Source: Pseudoduganella dura | Lineage (GTDB): Bacteria; Pseudomonadota; Gammaproteobacteria; Burkholderiales; Burkholderiaceae_D | Assembly (NCBI RefSeq): GCF_009727155.1 | Contig: NZ_WNWM01000002.1 | Location: 4,216,001 to 4,280,000, forward strand | Direction of reading: 5' to 3' | DNA: 64,000 nt | Shown: one piece after another, positions 26,956 to 34,609 of the stretch | Numbering within the stretch: the stretch's first letter is position 1 | How the letters are laid out: every line of letters begins with the position of its first letter | The notes under the pieces: model-generated | What the model was told of the DNA's origin: nothing | The model's input: only the letters and a program-made list of their open reading frames with translations | The model's database searches: none | Position numbers and translations under genes: made by a program

Positions 26956-28482
26956 TCAAGCAATACCCAACCCCTGATACATCGGCAGGAATTCCTCGTT
27001 GAACACGGTGGCGACGCGGGTCAGCTCGGCCAGTTGTTCCTCGGCGGAGAATTGCTCGCCGTTTTTCAACAGGCGCTCGTTCTGCGACGTGAGCACGTCG
27101 TGCACGAAACGCGGCCATTGTTCCGGCTGGCTTATGCCGCGGCGGCGCGCCAGCAGGAACAGCTGCTGGAAACGGTTGACGACGATCCCGCCGCCGGTCA
27201 CGGGCGACGCCAGCTGCCCGATATCGCCGTTCTGGATGGCGAATTCGCACAGGCGGGCGTTCAGCTTGTCGGTGCGTGGCCGGACCCGCGCAACGACTTC
27301 GTTCGACTGGGCGGCGTGCACCTGGCCCGCACCGATCAGGATGAACACGGCTTCCGTCAGGTTGGCGAACTTCACCTCGCCGCAAGCCTGCTCCAGCTCG
27401 GCGATCGATTTCGGCCGATGGTCGGCCAGCGCATCGAGGATCGGCCGGTAGATGGCCTCATGCAGCGTGACGTCGCCGGCCACGGTCTTGATCGTCGTCG
27501 GCACCTTTTTCGCCGGGGTCGTCAGCACCACGCGCTGCCGGCGCAACTGCTGCGCGCGTTCCTGGGTGGTCAGCTTGCGGGTGCCGCGCGCCCAGTAATC
27601 CTTCCGGAACTGCTGGTTGCCGATGAAATCGTAGACCGTTTCCCGGAAGGTCGAATCCTCGATTTCCTTGATCAGCGCCAGCTGGTCGGCGCTGCAGTTC
27701 AGTGCGGGGAGCTGCCGCAGGTAATCCGCGCTGGCCGCGAAGCCGAGTTTCGCCGTTTCCATGTGGCCGGCGATTTCACTGAACAGCATGGGCTTCCATT
27801 CGCTGTTGAAATATTCGTGGGCAAGGTAGCTTTTTGGCTGCGCTTTCATGCTGGTGAGACGCTGGGCGATCTGGGGATTGGCGGCACTGAACTTGGGATT
27901 GGTTGCCAGCAGGCGTTCCGCGAACGCCACCGATTGTTCGACCCGCTTCAGGATATTGCTGCCGGGCGAGCACATCACCTGGTCGTATTGCGAAATCAGG
28001 TCGCGCAGCGGCACCATCGGCGCCCAGCCCGGCTGCGTGTTGTAGCTGATGAAGGCCACGCCGCCCACTTTCAGCTTGCGCGAGATAAAGTCCAGGATGA
28101 TGCGGCGGTTGCTCTCCGAGACCCAGCTCCAGATGCCGTGCAGGCCGATGAAATCGAAATCCGGCAAGTCGTCGCGGCTGCAGAACTGTTCGAACGACTG
28201 GTCGAACAGGTGGGCGGGCGTACCCGAGGCACGCGCCAGTTCCTGCGCGAACGCCGCATGCGACGGATTGAAATCGGTACCGTACCAGTCGATTTCCGAT
28301 GCCGCGGCATGCACGTTGATGCCCAGGCCCTGGCCGAAGCCCAGTTCGCACGCCGTGCGGATTTCCGGTACCGCGGTACCACCGTTCAACAGGGCCAGGC
28401 CCAGGCGCAAAGGGTTCAACTCCGGATAGACCCCGTAGGTGTATCCAACTTCGGAGACATAACCGGCAGACCATGTGGACAT
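26956..28482 (-). CDS. Class I methyltransferase with methyltransferase regulatory domain
   Basis: The protein has 508 residues. N-terminal SAM domain: motif I ACELGFGQGLGINVHA (~44-59), then YGTDFNPSHAAFAQ, FDFIGLHGIWSWVSE and VGGVAFISYNTQPGW. The middle (~215-300) fits the predicted methyltransferase regulatory domain (PF10119), and the C-terminal ~200 residues are helical with winged-helix-like features. Proteins of this plan are poorly characterised; I recall that the lysine methyltransferases acting on rickettsial outer membrane proteins are similar, but cannot check this here. It is convergent with the type I secretion operon, so it has its own promoter. Modification of the secreted RTX protein is an attractive but unproven role. 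Confidence 0.82.
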   Translation of the reverse strand: MSTWSAGYVSEVGYTYGVYPELNPLRLGLALLNGGTAVPEIRTACELGFGQGLGINVHAAASEIDWYGTDFNPSHAAFAQELARASGTPAHLFDQSFEQFCSRDDLPDFDFIGLHGIWSWVSESNRRIILDFISRKLKVGGVAFISYNTQPGWAPMVPLRDLISQYDQVMCSPGSNILKRVEQSVAFAERLLATNPKFSAANPQIAQRLTSMKAQPKSYLAHEYFNSEWKPMLFSEIAGHMETAKLGFAASADYLRQLPALNCSADQLALIKEIEDSTFRETVYDFIGNQQFRKDYWARGTRKLTTQERAQQLRRQRVVLTTPAKKVPTTIKTVAGDVTLHEAIYRPILDALADHRPKSIAELEQACGEVKFANLTEAVFILIGAGQVHAAQSNEVVARVRPRTDKLNARLCEFAIQNGDIGQLASPVTGGGIVVNRFQQLFLLARRRGISQPEQWPRFVHDVLTSQNERLLKNGEQFSAEEQLAELTRVATVFNEEFLPMYQGLGIA

Positions 28483-28621
28483 GCAACCCCCTTCAAGTTG
28501 ATATCGATTTCCTTATTTTATAGGCAAGTGCCGTGTTGCTGAAAAATTTACTGCCCGATCCACCAGGGCAAAATTAATTGGCAGCAATGCGATTATTAAT
28601 GGGCAATGTGGCAGGTTACCC

Positions 28622-29252
28622 ATGCCCTCAAAACTGTTTTTCCTTCCCGGCGCCCTCGGGCGGATGGATTTTTGGATACCGGTTGCCGAACTCGTTCGTC
28701 ACCGTGCGGAAAAAATCCACGTCGGATGGCCCGGATTCGGTCCTATTCCGCCTGAGCGCGATGTACACGGTCTCGACGACCTGGTCGGCAAGGTCGTTTC
28801 CAGAGTGGATGCGCCGTCGGCGCTTGTCGCGCAATCGATGGGCGGCGTCATTGCGATCCGCGTGGCGCTGGCCCGTCCGGACCTGGTAACCCACCTGATT
28901 CTTGCAGCGACGTCTGGCGGCATGGATGTCACGGGGCTGGGGGCGGAGGACTGGCGCCCGTTCGTGCGCAGCGACCATCCCGCGCTGCCTGGCTGGTTCC
29001 TCGATGATCGCGAAGATCTCACGGAGCGCCTTTCCGAGCTCCGGATGCCGGTATTGCTGCTCTGGGGGGAATAGCGATCCCATCAGTCCGGTGAAGGTGG
29101 GCGAAAGGCTGGCTGCGTGCCTGCCCAGGGCCGATCTGCGGATCATTGACGGCGCGGATCACGATCTGGGCTACACGCACGCGGCACGGGTTGCGGCACT
29201 CGTCGATCGGCACCTCGGATCGACCGATTGTCCGGAAGCTCAAGTTCCATGA
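28622..29252 (+). pseudogene. Alpha/beta hydrolase, first copy, broken by a frameshift
   Basis: The frame from ATG 28622 encodes 150 residues (LPGALGRMDFW, GWPGFGPIP and the nucleophile elbow VAQSMGGV) and stops at 29074. The missing C-terminal third (SDPISPVKVGERLAACLPRA, DGADHDLGYTHA) continues in another frame to 29252. Comparison with the intact copy at 37060 shows the cause: six G at 29064-29069 against five there, so one inserted G. Both the acid (Asp of SDP) and the catalytic His fall after the shift, so the short product should be inactive. A sequencing error in the G run would give the same picture. Similarity to the second copy continues about 30 bases past the stop. Confidence 0.85.
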
Positions 29253-29450
29253 TGGAGCTGGCGGCAGAAGCGGCGGATCGATGGCGTCCGCGTGCCGATG
29301 CCCGGCATCCCGAAGACCAGTTCCACGATGGGACAGCGGCGCCATCCCGCGTGCTTTCATCGGCACCGCAAACAAGGTCCTGCCAGACTGTGGGCATGGC
29401 GTTACCAGCCTCGGCACCGGATCTGGAGCTTCGTCTCGCCGGGCAGCGTT

Positions 29451-29486
29451 AATCAGGCGCCAAATCAGGCGCCAAATCAGGCGCCG
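29451..29486. repeat. Three 12-bp tandem repeats at the bdcA stop codon
   Basis: Three units of AATCAGGCGCC(A/G) in direct tandem. On the minus strand each unit carries GGCGCCTGA, so the bdcA ending Gly-Ala-stop is present three times in frame, the first being the functional stop. Confidence 0.85.
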
Positions 29487-30187
29487 AACGCGCCGTCGAT
29501 CGTATGCATTGCCCCTGTGACGAAACCCGCCTCCGGTCCGGCCAGCCACGCCACCATTGCCGCGACCTCCTCGGGGCGGCCATGGCGCTTGATGGCCATG
29601 AAACTGTGCATCAGGTCTTTCATCGGGCCGTCCGCCGGGTTCGCTTCCGTGTCGATCGGTCCGGGTTGCACGATATTGATCGTGATGCCGCCGGGACCGA
29701 AATCACGCGCCAGCCCGCGCGCCATCCCCTGCAATGCGGATTTGGTCAACGCATAGGAGGCCAGGCCGGGCATGGGCATGCGGTCGCCGTTGACCGATCC
29801 GATCACAACGATCCGACCGCCCGGGGGCATTTGCCGTGCGGCTTCCACCGAAGCATGGTACGGCGCGTGGATATTGATACGGAACATGCGATCGACCGCA
29901 TCCGGGTCCTGCTCCCGTGCATCGCCGAAGATGGCAATCCCGGAATTGACGACCAGCACGTCCAATGGACCACTGTCGCGGACGCGCCCGATGACCGCAT
30001 CCCGGTCGGCACTGTCCGTAGAGAACGCCGTGCTCCCTGTTTCCTCAGCGACCAGTTGCGCCGCTTCCGGAGAACCCGAGTATGTGAACGACACCTTTGC
30101 GCCATCGGCGGCAAACCGCCGGACGATCGCGGCTCCAATGCCCCGGCTGCCGCCCAGGACCAGCACCGACTTGTTCGTGAAATCCAT
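29477..30187 (-). CDS. bdcA: SDR-family biofilm-dispersal protein BdcA
   Basis: The protein has 236 residues from the ATG at 30187, preceded by GGAGAA; a longer frame to 30247 would cross the promoter and is rejected. It has the short-chain dehydrogenase layout: cofactor motif LGGSRGIGAA, NSG, catalytic Ser in GSVNGD and YALTK. The stretches INIHAPYHASVEAARQMP, GMARGLARDFGP and VTGAMHTIDGAFGA are, from memory, nearly those of E. coli BdcA (YjgI), which binds cyclic-di-GMP and promotes biofilm dispersal. The neighbouring divergent gene is its regulator BdcR, which supports the call. Enzymatic activity in this family is unclear. The stop codon lies in a triple 12-bp repeat. Confidence 0.9.
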   Translation of the reverse strand: MDFTNKSVLVLGGSRGIGAAIVRRFAADGAKVSFTYSGSPEAAQLVAEETGSTAFSTDSADRDAVIGRVRDSGPLDVLVVNSGIAIFGDAREQDPDAVDRMFRINIHAPYHASVEAARQMPPGGRIVVIGSVNGDRMPMPGLASYALTKSALQGMARGLARDFGPGGITINIVQPGPIDTEANPADGPMKDLMHSFMAIKRHGRPEEVAAMVAWLAGPEAGFVTGAMHTIDGAFGA

Positions 30188-30208
30188 GGCATTCTCCTTC
30201 GTGATTAA

Positions 30209-30224
30209 TGTAGCGCATGTTACA
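30209..30224. promoter_or_regulatory. Imperfect inverted repeat overlapping the bdcA -10 (candidate BdcR operator)
   Basis: TGTAGC-GCAT-GTTACA has one mismatch per half and covers the predicted bdcA -10, so a repressor bound here would block transcription. BdcR is the natural candidate. Confidence 0.5.
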
Positions 30225-30247
30225 ATAAGGCCCATCGCACCTGTCAA
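30219..30247 (-). promoter_or_regulatory. bdcA: bdcA promoter
   Basis: On the minus strand a perfect -35 TTGACA (30247-30242) is followed after 17 nt by TGTAAC (30224-30219). The predicted leader is about 25 nt. Confidence 0.65.
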
Positions 30248-30256
30248 GGATTTTTT

Positions 30257-30268
30257 TAGTCATGACTA
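30257..30268. promoter_or_regulatory. Perfect palindrome over the bdcR start codon
   Basis: TAGTCATGACTA, with the ATG of bdcR in its centre. It may be a second repressor site or chance. Confidence 0.35.
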
Positions 30269-30852
30269 CAAATATGCCCGCGTCCCGAGGACGTCCACGG
30301 CAGTTCGATCCGGACGAAGCAGTGGCCAAGGCCCAGCGGCTGTTCCATGAGAAAGGCTACGACGCTGTCAGTGTCGCGGACGTGACGAAAGCGCTCGGCA
30401 TCAATCCGCCCAGTTTCTATGCCGCCTTCGGCAGCAAGGCCGGGCTGTATGCACGCATCCTCGACCGCTACGCGGCCCTCGGTGCGATTCCTCTGAAGAA
30501 GATCCTGGAAACCGACCGGCCATTGGTGGAATCGCTTGCCGAAGTCCTCATGGAGGCAGCGCGCTACTACGCTGCCGATCCGGCTGCCACCGGCTGCATG
30601 GTGCTGGAGGGCACGCGCAGCAACGATCCGCAGGCGCGTGATGCCGCCTGCGGCTTTCATGTTGCTGCGCAAGATTTTATTCGGAACAAGATTGCTGAAC
30701 GTTATCCGCGCGAGGCGGACCAGTTGGCCGATTTCATCTGCACGACGATGGCCGGACTGTCAGCCAGTGCCCGCCATGGTCAAAGTCTGGACCGCCTGCT
30801 GGCTACCGCGCGGCTGGCCGGCATGGCGCTCGCCCAGACGCTTCGTGGCTGA
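30262..30852 (+). CDS. bdcR: TetR-family regulator BdcR
   Basis: The protein has 196 residues. The N-terminal TetR helix-turn-helix (~8-60) contains GRPRQFDPDEAVAKAQRLF, VSVADVTKALGINPPSFYAA and FGSKAGLYARIL. The ligand domain carries CMVLEGTRSNDPQARDAA and MAGLSASARHGQSLDRLLAT, which from memory match E. coli BdcR (YjgJ) closely. BdcR represses the divergent bdcA gene; the 74-bp gap between the two ATGs holds the promoter and candidate operators described separately. What ligand releases it is not known to me. Confidence 0.88.
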   Translation: MTTNMPASRGRPRQFDPDEAVAKAQRLFHEKGYDAVSVADVTKALGINPPSFYAAFGSKAGLYARILDRYAALGAIPLKKILETDRPLVESLAEVLMEAARYYAADPAATGCMVLEGTRSNDPQARDAACGFHVAAQDFIRNKIAERYPREADQLADFICTTMAGLSASARHGQSLDRLLATARLAGMALAQTLRG

Positions 30853-30996
30853 ACGTTCGACTTGCACCAGGAGTGGACGTTGGCCTGCTGTCATGCCACC
30901 TCGGGCGCCAGTCGAAGCCTGTGGCGGACAGCGCAGGCCGCATCGGGCGATCGCCACTGTGAAATGTCGTGACAGGCAGCGATCCGCGCCCAGGGC

Positions 30997-31254
30997 CTAG
31001 ATGACCGGCGCGGCCTCGAACGATGCCACATTGACGGGCGCGCGCCATCTGCGCTGCGATGGCCGCGTCAACACCCGCGTCGCCACGTTGATCGAAATGT
31101 GGTTTTCGCAGAAATAGCCGGCTGCGGCCCGCGTGCCGAGCATCTCTTGCATGACCAGGCCGACCTCGACCTGCTCGGCACGAAGGCGGTTCGCCCTGGA
31201 CTGCGCCGTGTGGCCGTGAGCCAGGTCCGTGGCCCTTCGATTGGCATCCATCAT
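30997..31254 (-). CDS. Small hypothetical protein with ISxN-RVL motif
   Basis: The protein has 85 residues from the ATG at 31254, with GGAG five bases upstream; a GTG 24 nt earlier is an alternative. There is no signal peptide or membrane segment. The basic N-terminal helix region (ATDLAHGHTAQSRANRLRAE) is followed by AAGYFCENHISINVATRVLT and RPSQRRW. The pattern Y(F/L)xxxxISxN(A/V)xxRVL recurs in the small protein at 55903-56109, which suggests a shared family and supports both as real genes. No function is known to me. It faces away from bdcR and stands alone. Confidence 0.5.
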   Translation of the reverse strand: MMDANRRATDLAHGHTAQSRANRLRAEQVEVGLVMQEMLGTRAAAGYFCENHISINVATRVLTRPSQRRWRAPVNVASFEAAPVI

Positions 31255-31612
31255 TGGGGCTCCAATTGGTATTCGCACTTATCCTATCCGCTTATGGCGC
31301 GTCACAGTACCAGAGCACATGCGCTTCCTGTGTGGGAAATGGAGTACAGGCGACATGCATCCTGGGCAACAATGTGGATCGCGGCTGGGTACAAACGCGT
31401 GGCAAAAAGCGGGTTGTACCGCACGCTTTGGGCGATGGCGATCGTGGAGCGATGGACTGATGTTGGCAGAAACGATTCCTGCCATACTCGACGTTTTAAC
31501 CATATCGCCGGGTTCATGCCAACTGATGCCGGCGGCGGGATAATCCGCCAGCCAGGTTCAAGGAAGCGGCGCGGCAGCGCAGGCCTGGCTGCGCTGCCGG
31601 CATGGCGCCGGC
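31255..31612. other. Intergenic region without recognisable features
   Basis: In these 358 bases between the small minus-strand gene and the AlgX-like gene I see no credible gene, repeat or promoter. The short open frames here lack ribosome binding sites and coding character. Confidence 0.5.
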
Positions 31613-32830
31613 CTAGGCGCCTGGACGAGGTGGCTCGTGCAGCCGCTGCACACCCTGCCGCAGCATGTTGTAGACGGCGGAGCCGTCGTGATACAGGAAC
31701 AGGATGTCGGTCTTCTGCGGATCGCGCAGCAGCACCTGCTTGAGCGTTTCCATGTCTGGCTGGCTCAGGTCGTTGATGGAGTGCGTGGCCATCTGCTCGA
31801 CGGTGCGGTAGTAGCGCGAGAACCAGCCCGAGCTCTTGGAGCCGAACGAATCGGACATGATGAGCAGGCGCCGGTCAGGCGCGGCCGGATTGGTGAAGCG
31901 CGAGACATCGTCCATTACCCGGGCATAATTCGGGAAGCCGGCGAATTCCGGGAAGCACGCGGAACCGAAACAGGCTTGCACATTGGCCGTCGCGAAATCA
32001 GGCTCGGCAACGTAACTGGCCAGGTGGACACCGGGGAACAGGTGGTTGACGTCCGAATTCATCCAGGTCGACTTGACGGGCCATGGTTGCTGGTGCGCCG
32101 GCGCCCGCCCCCAGAAGCGGGCAACGGTGAGGCGCGCAACCTCGCCCAGTCCCGGCCCGCTCCAGTGGAACCAGGTCTTGGGATAGATCGCATCGTCGCC
32201 GGCCATTGCACGCATCTGCTGCAACGGGTAAAAAATGCGTTCGCGTGCCATGGGACTGAGTGCAGGGTCCCTGAGCACCGTATCCACCGCCGTATCGGTG
32301 GCCGCGCAGCGCGGCTCCAGCCATTTCGGCGTATCACTGCTGTGCAAGACAGCCGCCGATGGCACGATCAGCACCGCCGGGTGCATGCCCATGCGTTCGA
32401 AATCGGCCATCATGCTGGTGAAGTATTCAGCCGTGCCCGGCGCCGGGCTCGGCCTGCCGCCGCAGACATTGGTGATGGCGGAGAACGGCGGCGCCGTGGT
32501 GCCGTGCGCTGCCAGGAACACCCGCCCATGGCGGCCGGCCGCCATCTGGATGGTCGGGAATTCGCGGAAGGCCTTGAAGCGCACCTGGTTATTGGCTTTC
32601 ACCAGTGCGCCGCGCATGCCGAAGTGATCGTTGATCCAGGCATCGGTGCGCGTGGGCAGTTGCAGGAAATCCTCCCAGGAGGTCGGCAAACTGGGTGCCG
32701 GCGCCAGGTGGCGGTGTTCATCGTTATTGCCGGCGCCGCCACGCACCGAGGCCAGCATTGGCACGAACAGTACCGCCAGCAGACCGAGCTTGACGGCATT
32801 TCCGCGCAGGAGTTGGGAAACAGAGACCAT
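31613..32830 (-). CDS. AlgX/AlgJ-like polysaccharide O-acetylation protein, catalytic Asp missing
   Basis: The protein has 405 residues. An N-terminal hydrophobic segment (~12-28, AVKLGLLAVLFVPMLASV) acts as signal or anchor; the rest is periplasmic and fits the SGNH-like AlgX/AlgJ family. EDFLQLPTRTDAWINDHFGM and the nucleophile region LLIMSDSFG (Ser328) are conserved. Where alginate acetylases have an Asp-Thr-His triad segment (KTDTHW), this protein reads KTWFHW (Trp220, Phe221, His222), so the catalytic Asp is replaced. It may have lost or altered acetyltransferase activity, or use another acid. It follows an MBOAT gene after 3 nt, the normal pairing: the MBOAT brings acetyl groups across the membrane and this protein would transfer them to an extracellular glycan. 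Confidence 0.83.
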   Translation of the reverse strand: MVSVSQLLRGNAVKLGLLAVLFVPMLASVRGGAGNNDEHRHLAPAPSLPTSWEDFLQLPTRTDAWINDHFGMRGALVKANNQVRFKAFREFPTIQMAAGRHGRVFLAAHGTTAPPFSAITNVCGGRPSPAPGTAEYFTSMMADFERMGMHPAVLIVPSAAVLHSSDTPKWLEPRCAATDTAVDTVLRDPALSPMARERIFYPLQQMRAMAGDDAIYPKTWFHWSGPGLGEVARLTVARFWGRAPAHQQPWPVKSTWMNSDVNHLFPGVHLASYVAEPDFATANVQACFGSACFPEFAGFPNYARVMDDVSRFTNPAAPDRRLLIMSDSFGSKSSGWFSRYYRTVEQMATHSINDLSQPDMETLKQVLLRDPQKTDILFLYHDGSAVYNMLRQGVQRLHEPPRPGA

Positions 32831-32833
32831 GGT

Positions 32834-34228
32834 TCAGAAGCGGAAATAGATGAAGGGGTTGTAGGTGCCGGCGGCCAGGCTGACCACGCACAACGCGAAG
32901 CACAGCAGCAGGGCCGTCGTGCGCATCGGACGCCACAGCGCCGGCGCGCGCAGCACCGGCGTGCCGCGCCAGAGCGCCAGGAGCATGCCGACGGCGAGCG
33001 CCGTCATTGCCGAGCGGCCGAAATACATCTGCCACGGGTTGGCCACCGGGCCATGCGCCTCGCCCATGCCGAACATGGCGCCGATGTAACCCAGCGCATG
33101 CGGCAGGGTATCGGCGCGAAAGAACACCCAGCCCAGCATCACCATCAGCAGCGTCCAGGCTTGCGCCAGCAGGCCCGGCCAGCGTGCCAGCCGTGCGCCC
33201 AGGAAGGCGCGCTCGATAATCAGCAAGGCACCATGCCACACGCCCCAGACGATGAAGGTCCAGGCCGCGCCGTGCCACAGGCCGCACAGCAGGAACACCA
33301 GGCCCAGGTTGAAATACGTGCGCGCCGGCGAGACGCGATTGCCACCCAGTGGAATGTACAGGTAATCGCGGAACCAGCTCGACAGGCTGATATGCCAACG
33401 GCGCCAGAACTCCGTAATCGAGCGCGCCGAATACGGCCGGTCGAAGTTGATCGGATAACTGAACCCCAGCATGTGGCCGATGCCGATCGCCATATTGCTG
33501 TAGCCGGCAAAGTCGAACAGGATCTGGATCGAATAGCAGGCGATGCCGATCCAGGCTGCCGGCGCGGTCAATTCCGCTGCCGGCAGGCCGAACAGATGGT
33601 CGGCCGGGCCGGCCACGGTATTGGCGATCAGCACTTTTTGCGCGAGGCCGGTCAGGAATATCTGGATGCCCAGCCAGATGCGCGCATTGTCGACCGTGCG
33701 CCGCTCGATTTCATGGGCGATCTGGCTATAGCGGACGATGGGACCCGCCACGAGCTGGGGGAACATCGCCTTGTACATGGCGAAGTTCAGGAAGCTCGTC
33801 TGTACGGCGATATCGCGACGGTACACGTCGATCAGGTAGGAAATGCCCTGGAACGTGAAAAACGAGATTCCCAGCGGCAGTACTACTGCCGGAAAGTCGA
33901 TAGGCCCATGAAACTTTTCCAGCACGGCGTTAACCATGCCGCCGAAAAAGCCCAGGTACTTATAGTAAAGCAGCATGCCGAGGTTGGCGGCAACGCCCAG
34001 CCACAGCCAGTGCTTGCGTGACGGCCCTTCGCTGCGGCTGATCATCTGACCGGCGCCATAATTGAGCAGCGCCGACAGCAACAACAGGGGTACGAAGCGT
34101 GGCTCGCCCCAGGCATAGAACAACAGGCTGCCGATCAGCAGCACTGCATTCTTCCATGGCAGCAAGTAATACAGCAACAGGAAACAGGGCAGGAAATAGA
34201 ACAGGAAGATGATGGAACTAAAGACCAT
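32834..34228 (-). CDS. MBOAT-family O-acyltransferase (AlgI-like)
   Basis: The protein has 464 residues, with about ten or more membrane segments. Family hallmarks: VFSSIIFLFYFLPCFLLLYY at the N-terminus, LPLGISFFTFQGISYLIDVY, YSIQILFDFAGYSNMAIGIG, FWRRWHISLSSWFRDYLYIP and the invariant His in LCGLWHGAAWTFIVWG (~320). Such proteins move acetyl groups from cytoplasmic donors to the periplasm for polysaccharide acetylation, working with an AlgJ/AlgX-type partner, encoded 3 nt downstream. The polysaccharide acted on is unknown; the Wzm/Wzt product or an exopolysaccharide are candidates. A perfect -10 hexamer lies about 43 nt upstream. Confidence 0.93.
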   Translation of the reverse strand: MVFSSIIFLFYFLPCFLLLYYLLPWKNAVLLIGSLLFYAWGEPRFVPLLLLSALLNYGAGQMISRSEGPSRKHWLWLGVAANLGMLLYYKYLGFFGGMVNAVLEKFHGPIDFPAVVLPLGISFFTFQGISYLIDVYRRDIAVQTSFLNFAMYKAMFPQLVAGPIVRYSQIAHEIERRTVDNARIWLGIQIFLTGLAQKVLIANTVAGPADHLFGLPAAELTAPAAWIGIACYSIQILFDFAGYSNMAIGIGHMLGFSYPINFDRPYSARSITEFWRRWHISLSSWFRDYLYIPLGGNRVSPARTYFNLGLVFLLCGLWHGAAWTFIVWGVWHGALLIIERAFLGARLARWPGLLAQAWTLLMVMLGWVFFRADTLPHALGYIGAMFGMGEAHGPVANPWQMYFGRSAMTALAVGMLLALWRGTPVLRAPALWRPMRTTALLLCFALCVVSLAAGTYNPFIYFRF

Positions 34229-34609
34229 TAAGCAAACTCGTCAAGTATCAGCACAATGCCGTAACGATAGATTATATTCTAGAAACATTACAAAGTCGCA
34301 ACATATAGTCGGCTCGGGCGAAAAAAAAACGGGCCAGAATTGGTGCCTGGTGCGCTGTTTGCAGACATCGTCCCGCGATGGCGGGGATGAACGGCGGCTA
34401 CATTGCGCCAACATGGCCTTTGTTGGCATTTCGCCACAAAGCTGACCGCAACACCGCTGGTGCGGGAAGCCCATGTGCTTTGTAAGTCGGTCGAAAGCAA
34501 TGGCAGTTCGCGCCGCCCCATGCCAGGCGGTCCGTGAGGACCACATAAACATTTTTGATCCGGGATTTATCCCTTATCATGACCACCGGAATTTTTTACG
34601 GTTTTCTAC
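34229..34609. other. Divergent promoter region between MBOAT and polytopic membrane protein genes
   Basis: This 381-nt gap has no credible gene. It holds the minus-strand -10 hexamer for the MBOAT gene (34271-34276), a run of nine A near 34321-34329, and two small perfect hairpins close to the next gene: GGTCC-GTGA-GGACC (34529-34542) and GGGAT-TT-ATCCC (34562-34573). Confidence 0.5.
34271..34276 (-). promoter_or_regulatory. -10 hexamer of the MBOAT/AlgX-like operon
   Basis: Perfect TATAAT on the minus strand, giving a leader of about 36 nt. TTGCGA lies upstream but at 19-nt spacing. Confidence 0.45.

Noticed and set aside
29477..30247. Longer bdcA product starting at 30247
   Set aside because: The extra codons cross the -35/-10 promoter and candidate operator, and the Met at 30187 has a good ribosome binding site and fits the family.
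30853..31000. Continuation of a regulator-like frame past bdcR
   Set aside because: The frame is a shifted reading of bdcR that runs into non-coding DNA.
34241..34552. A 103-codon minus frame in the gap before the polytopic membrane protein
   Set aside because: It starts and ends in AT-rich promoter DNA, with irregular composition and no ribosome binding site.
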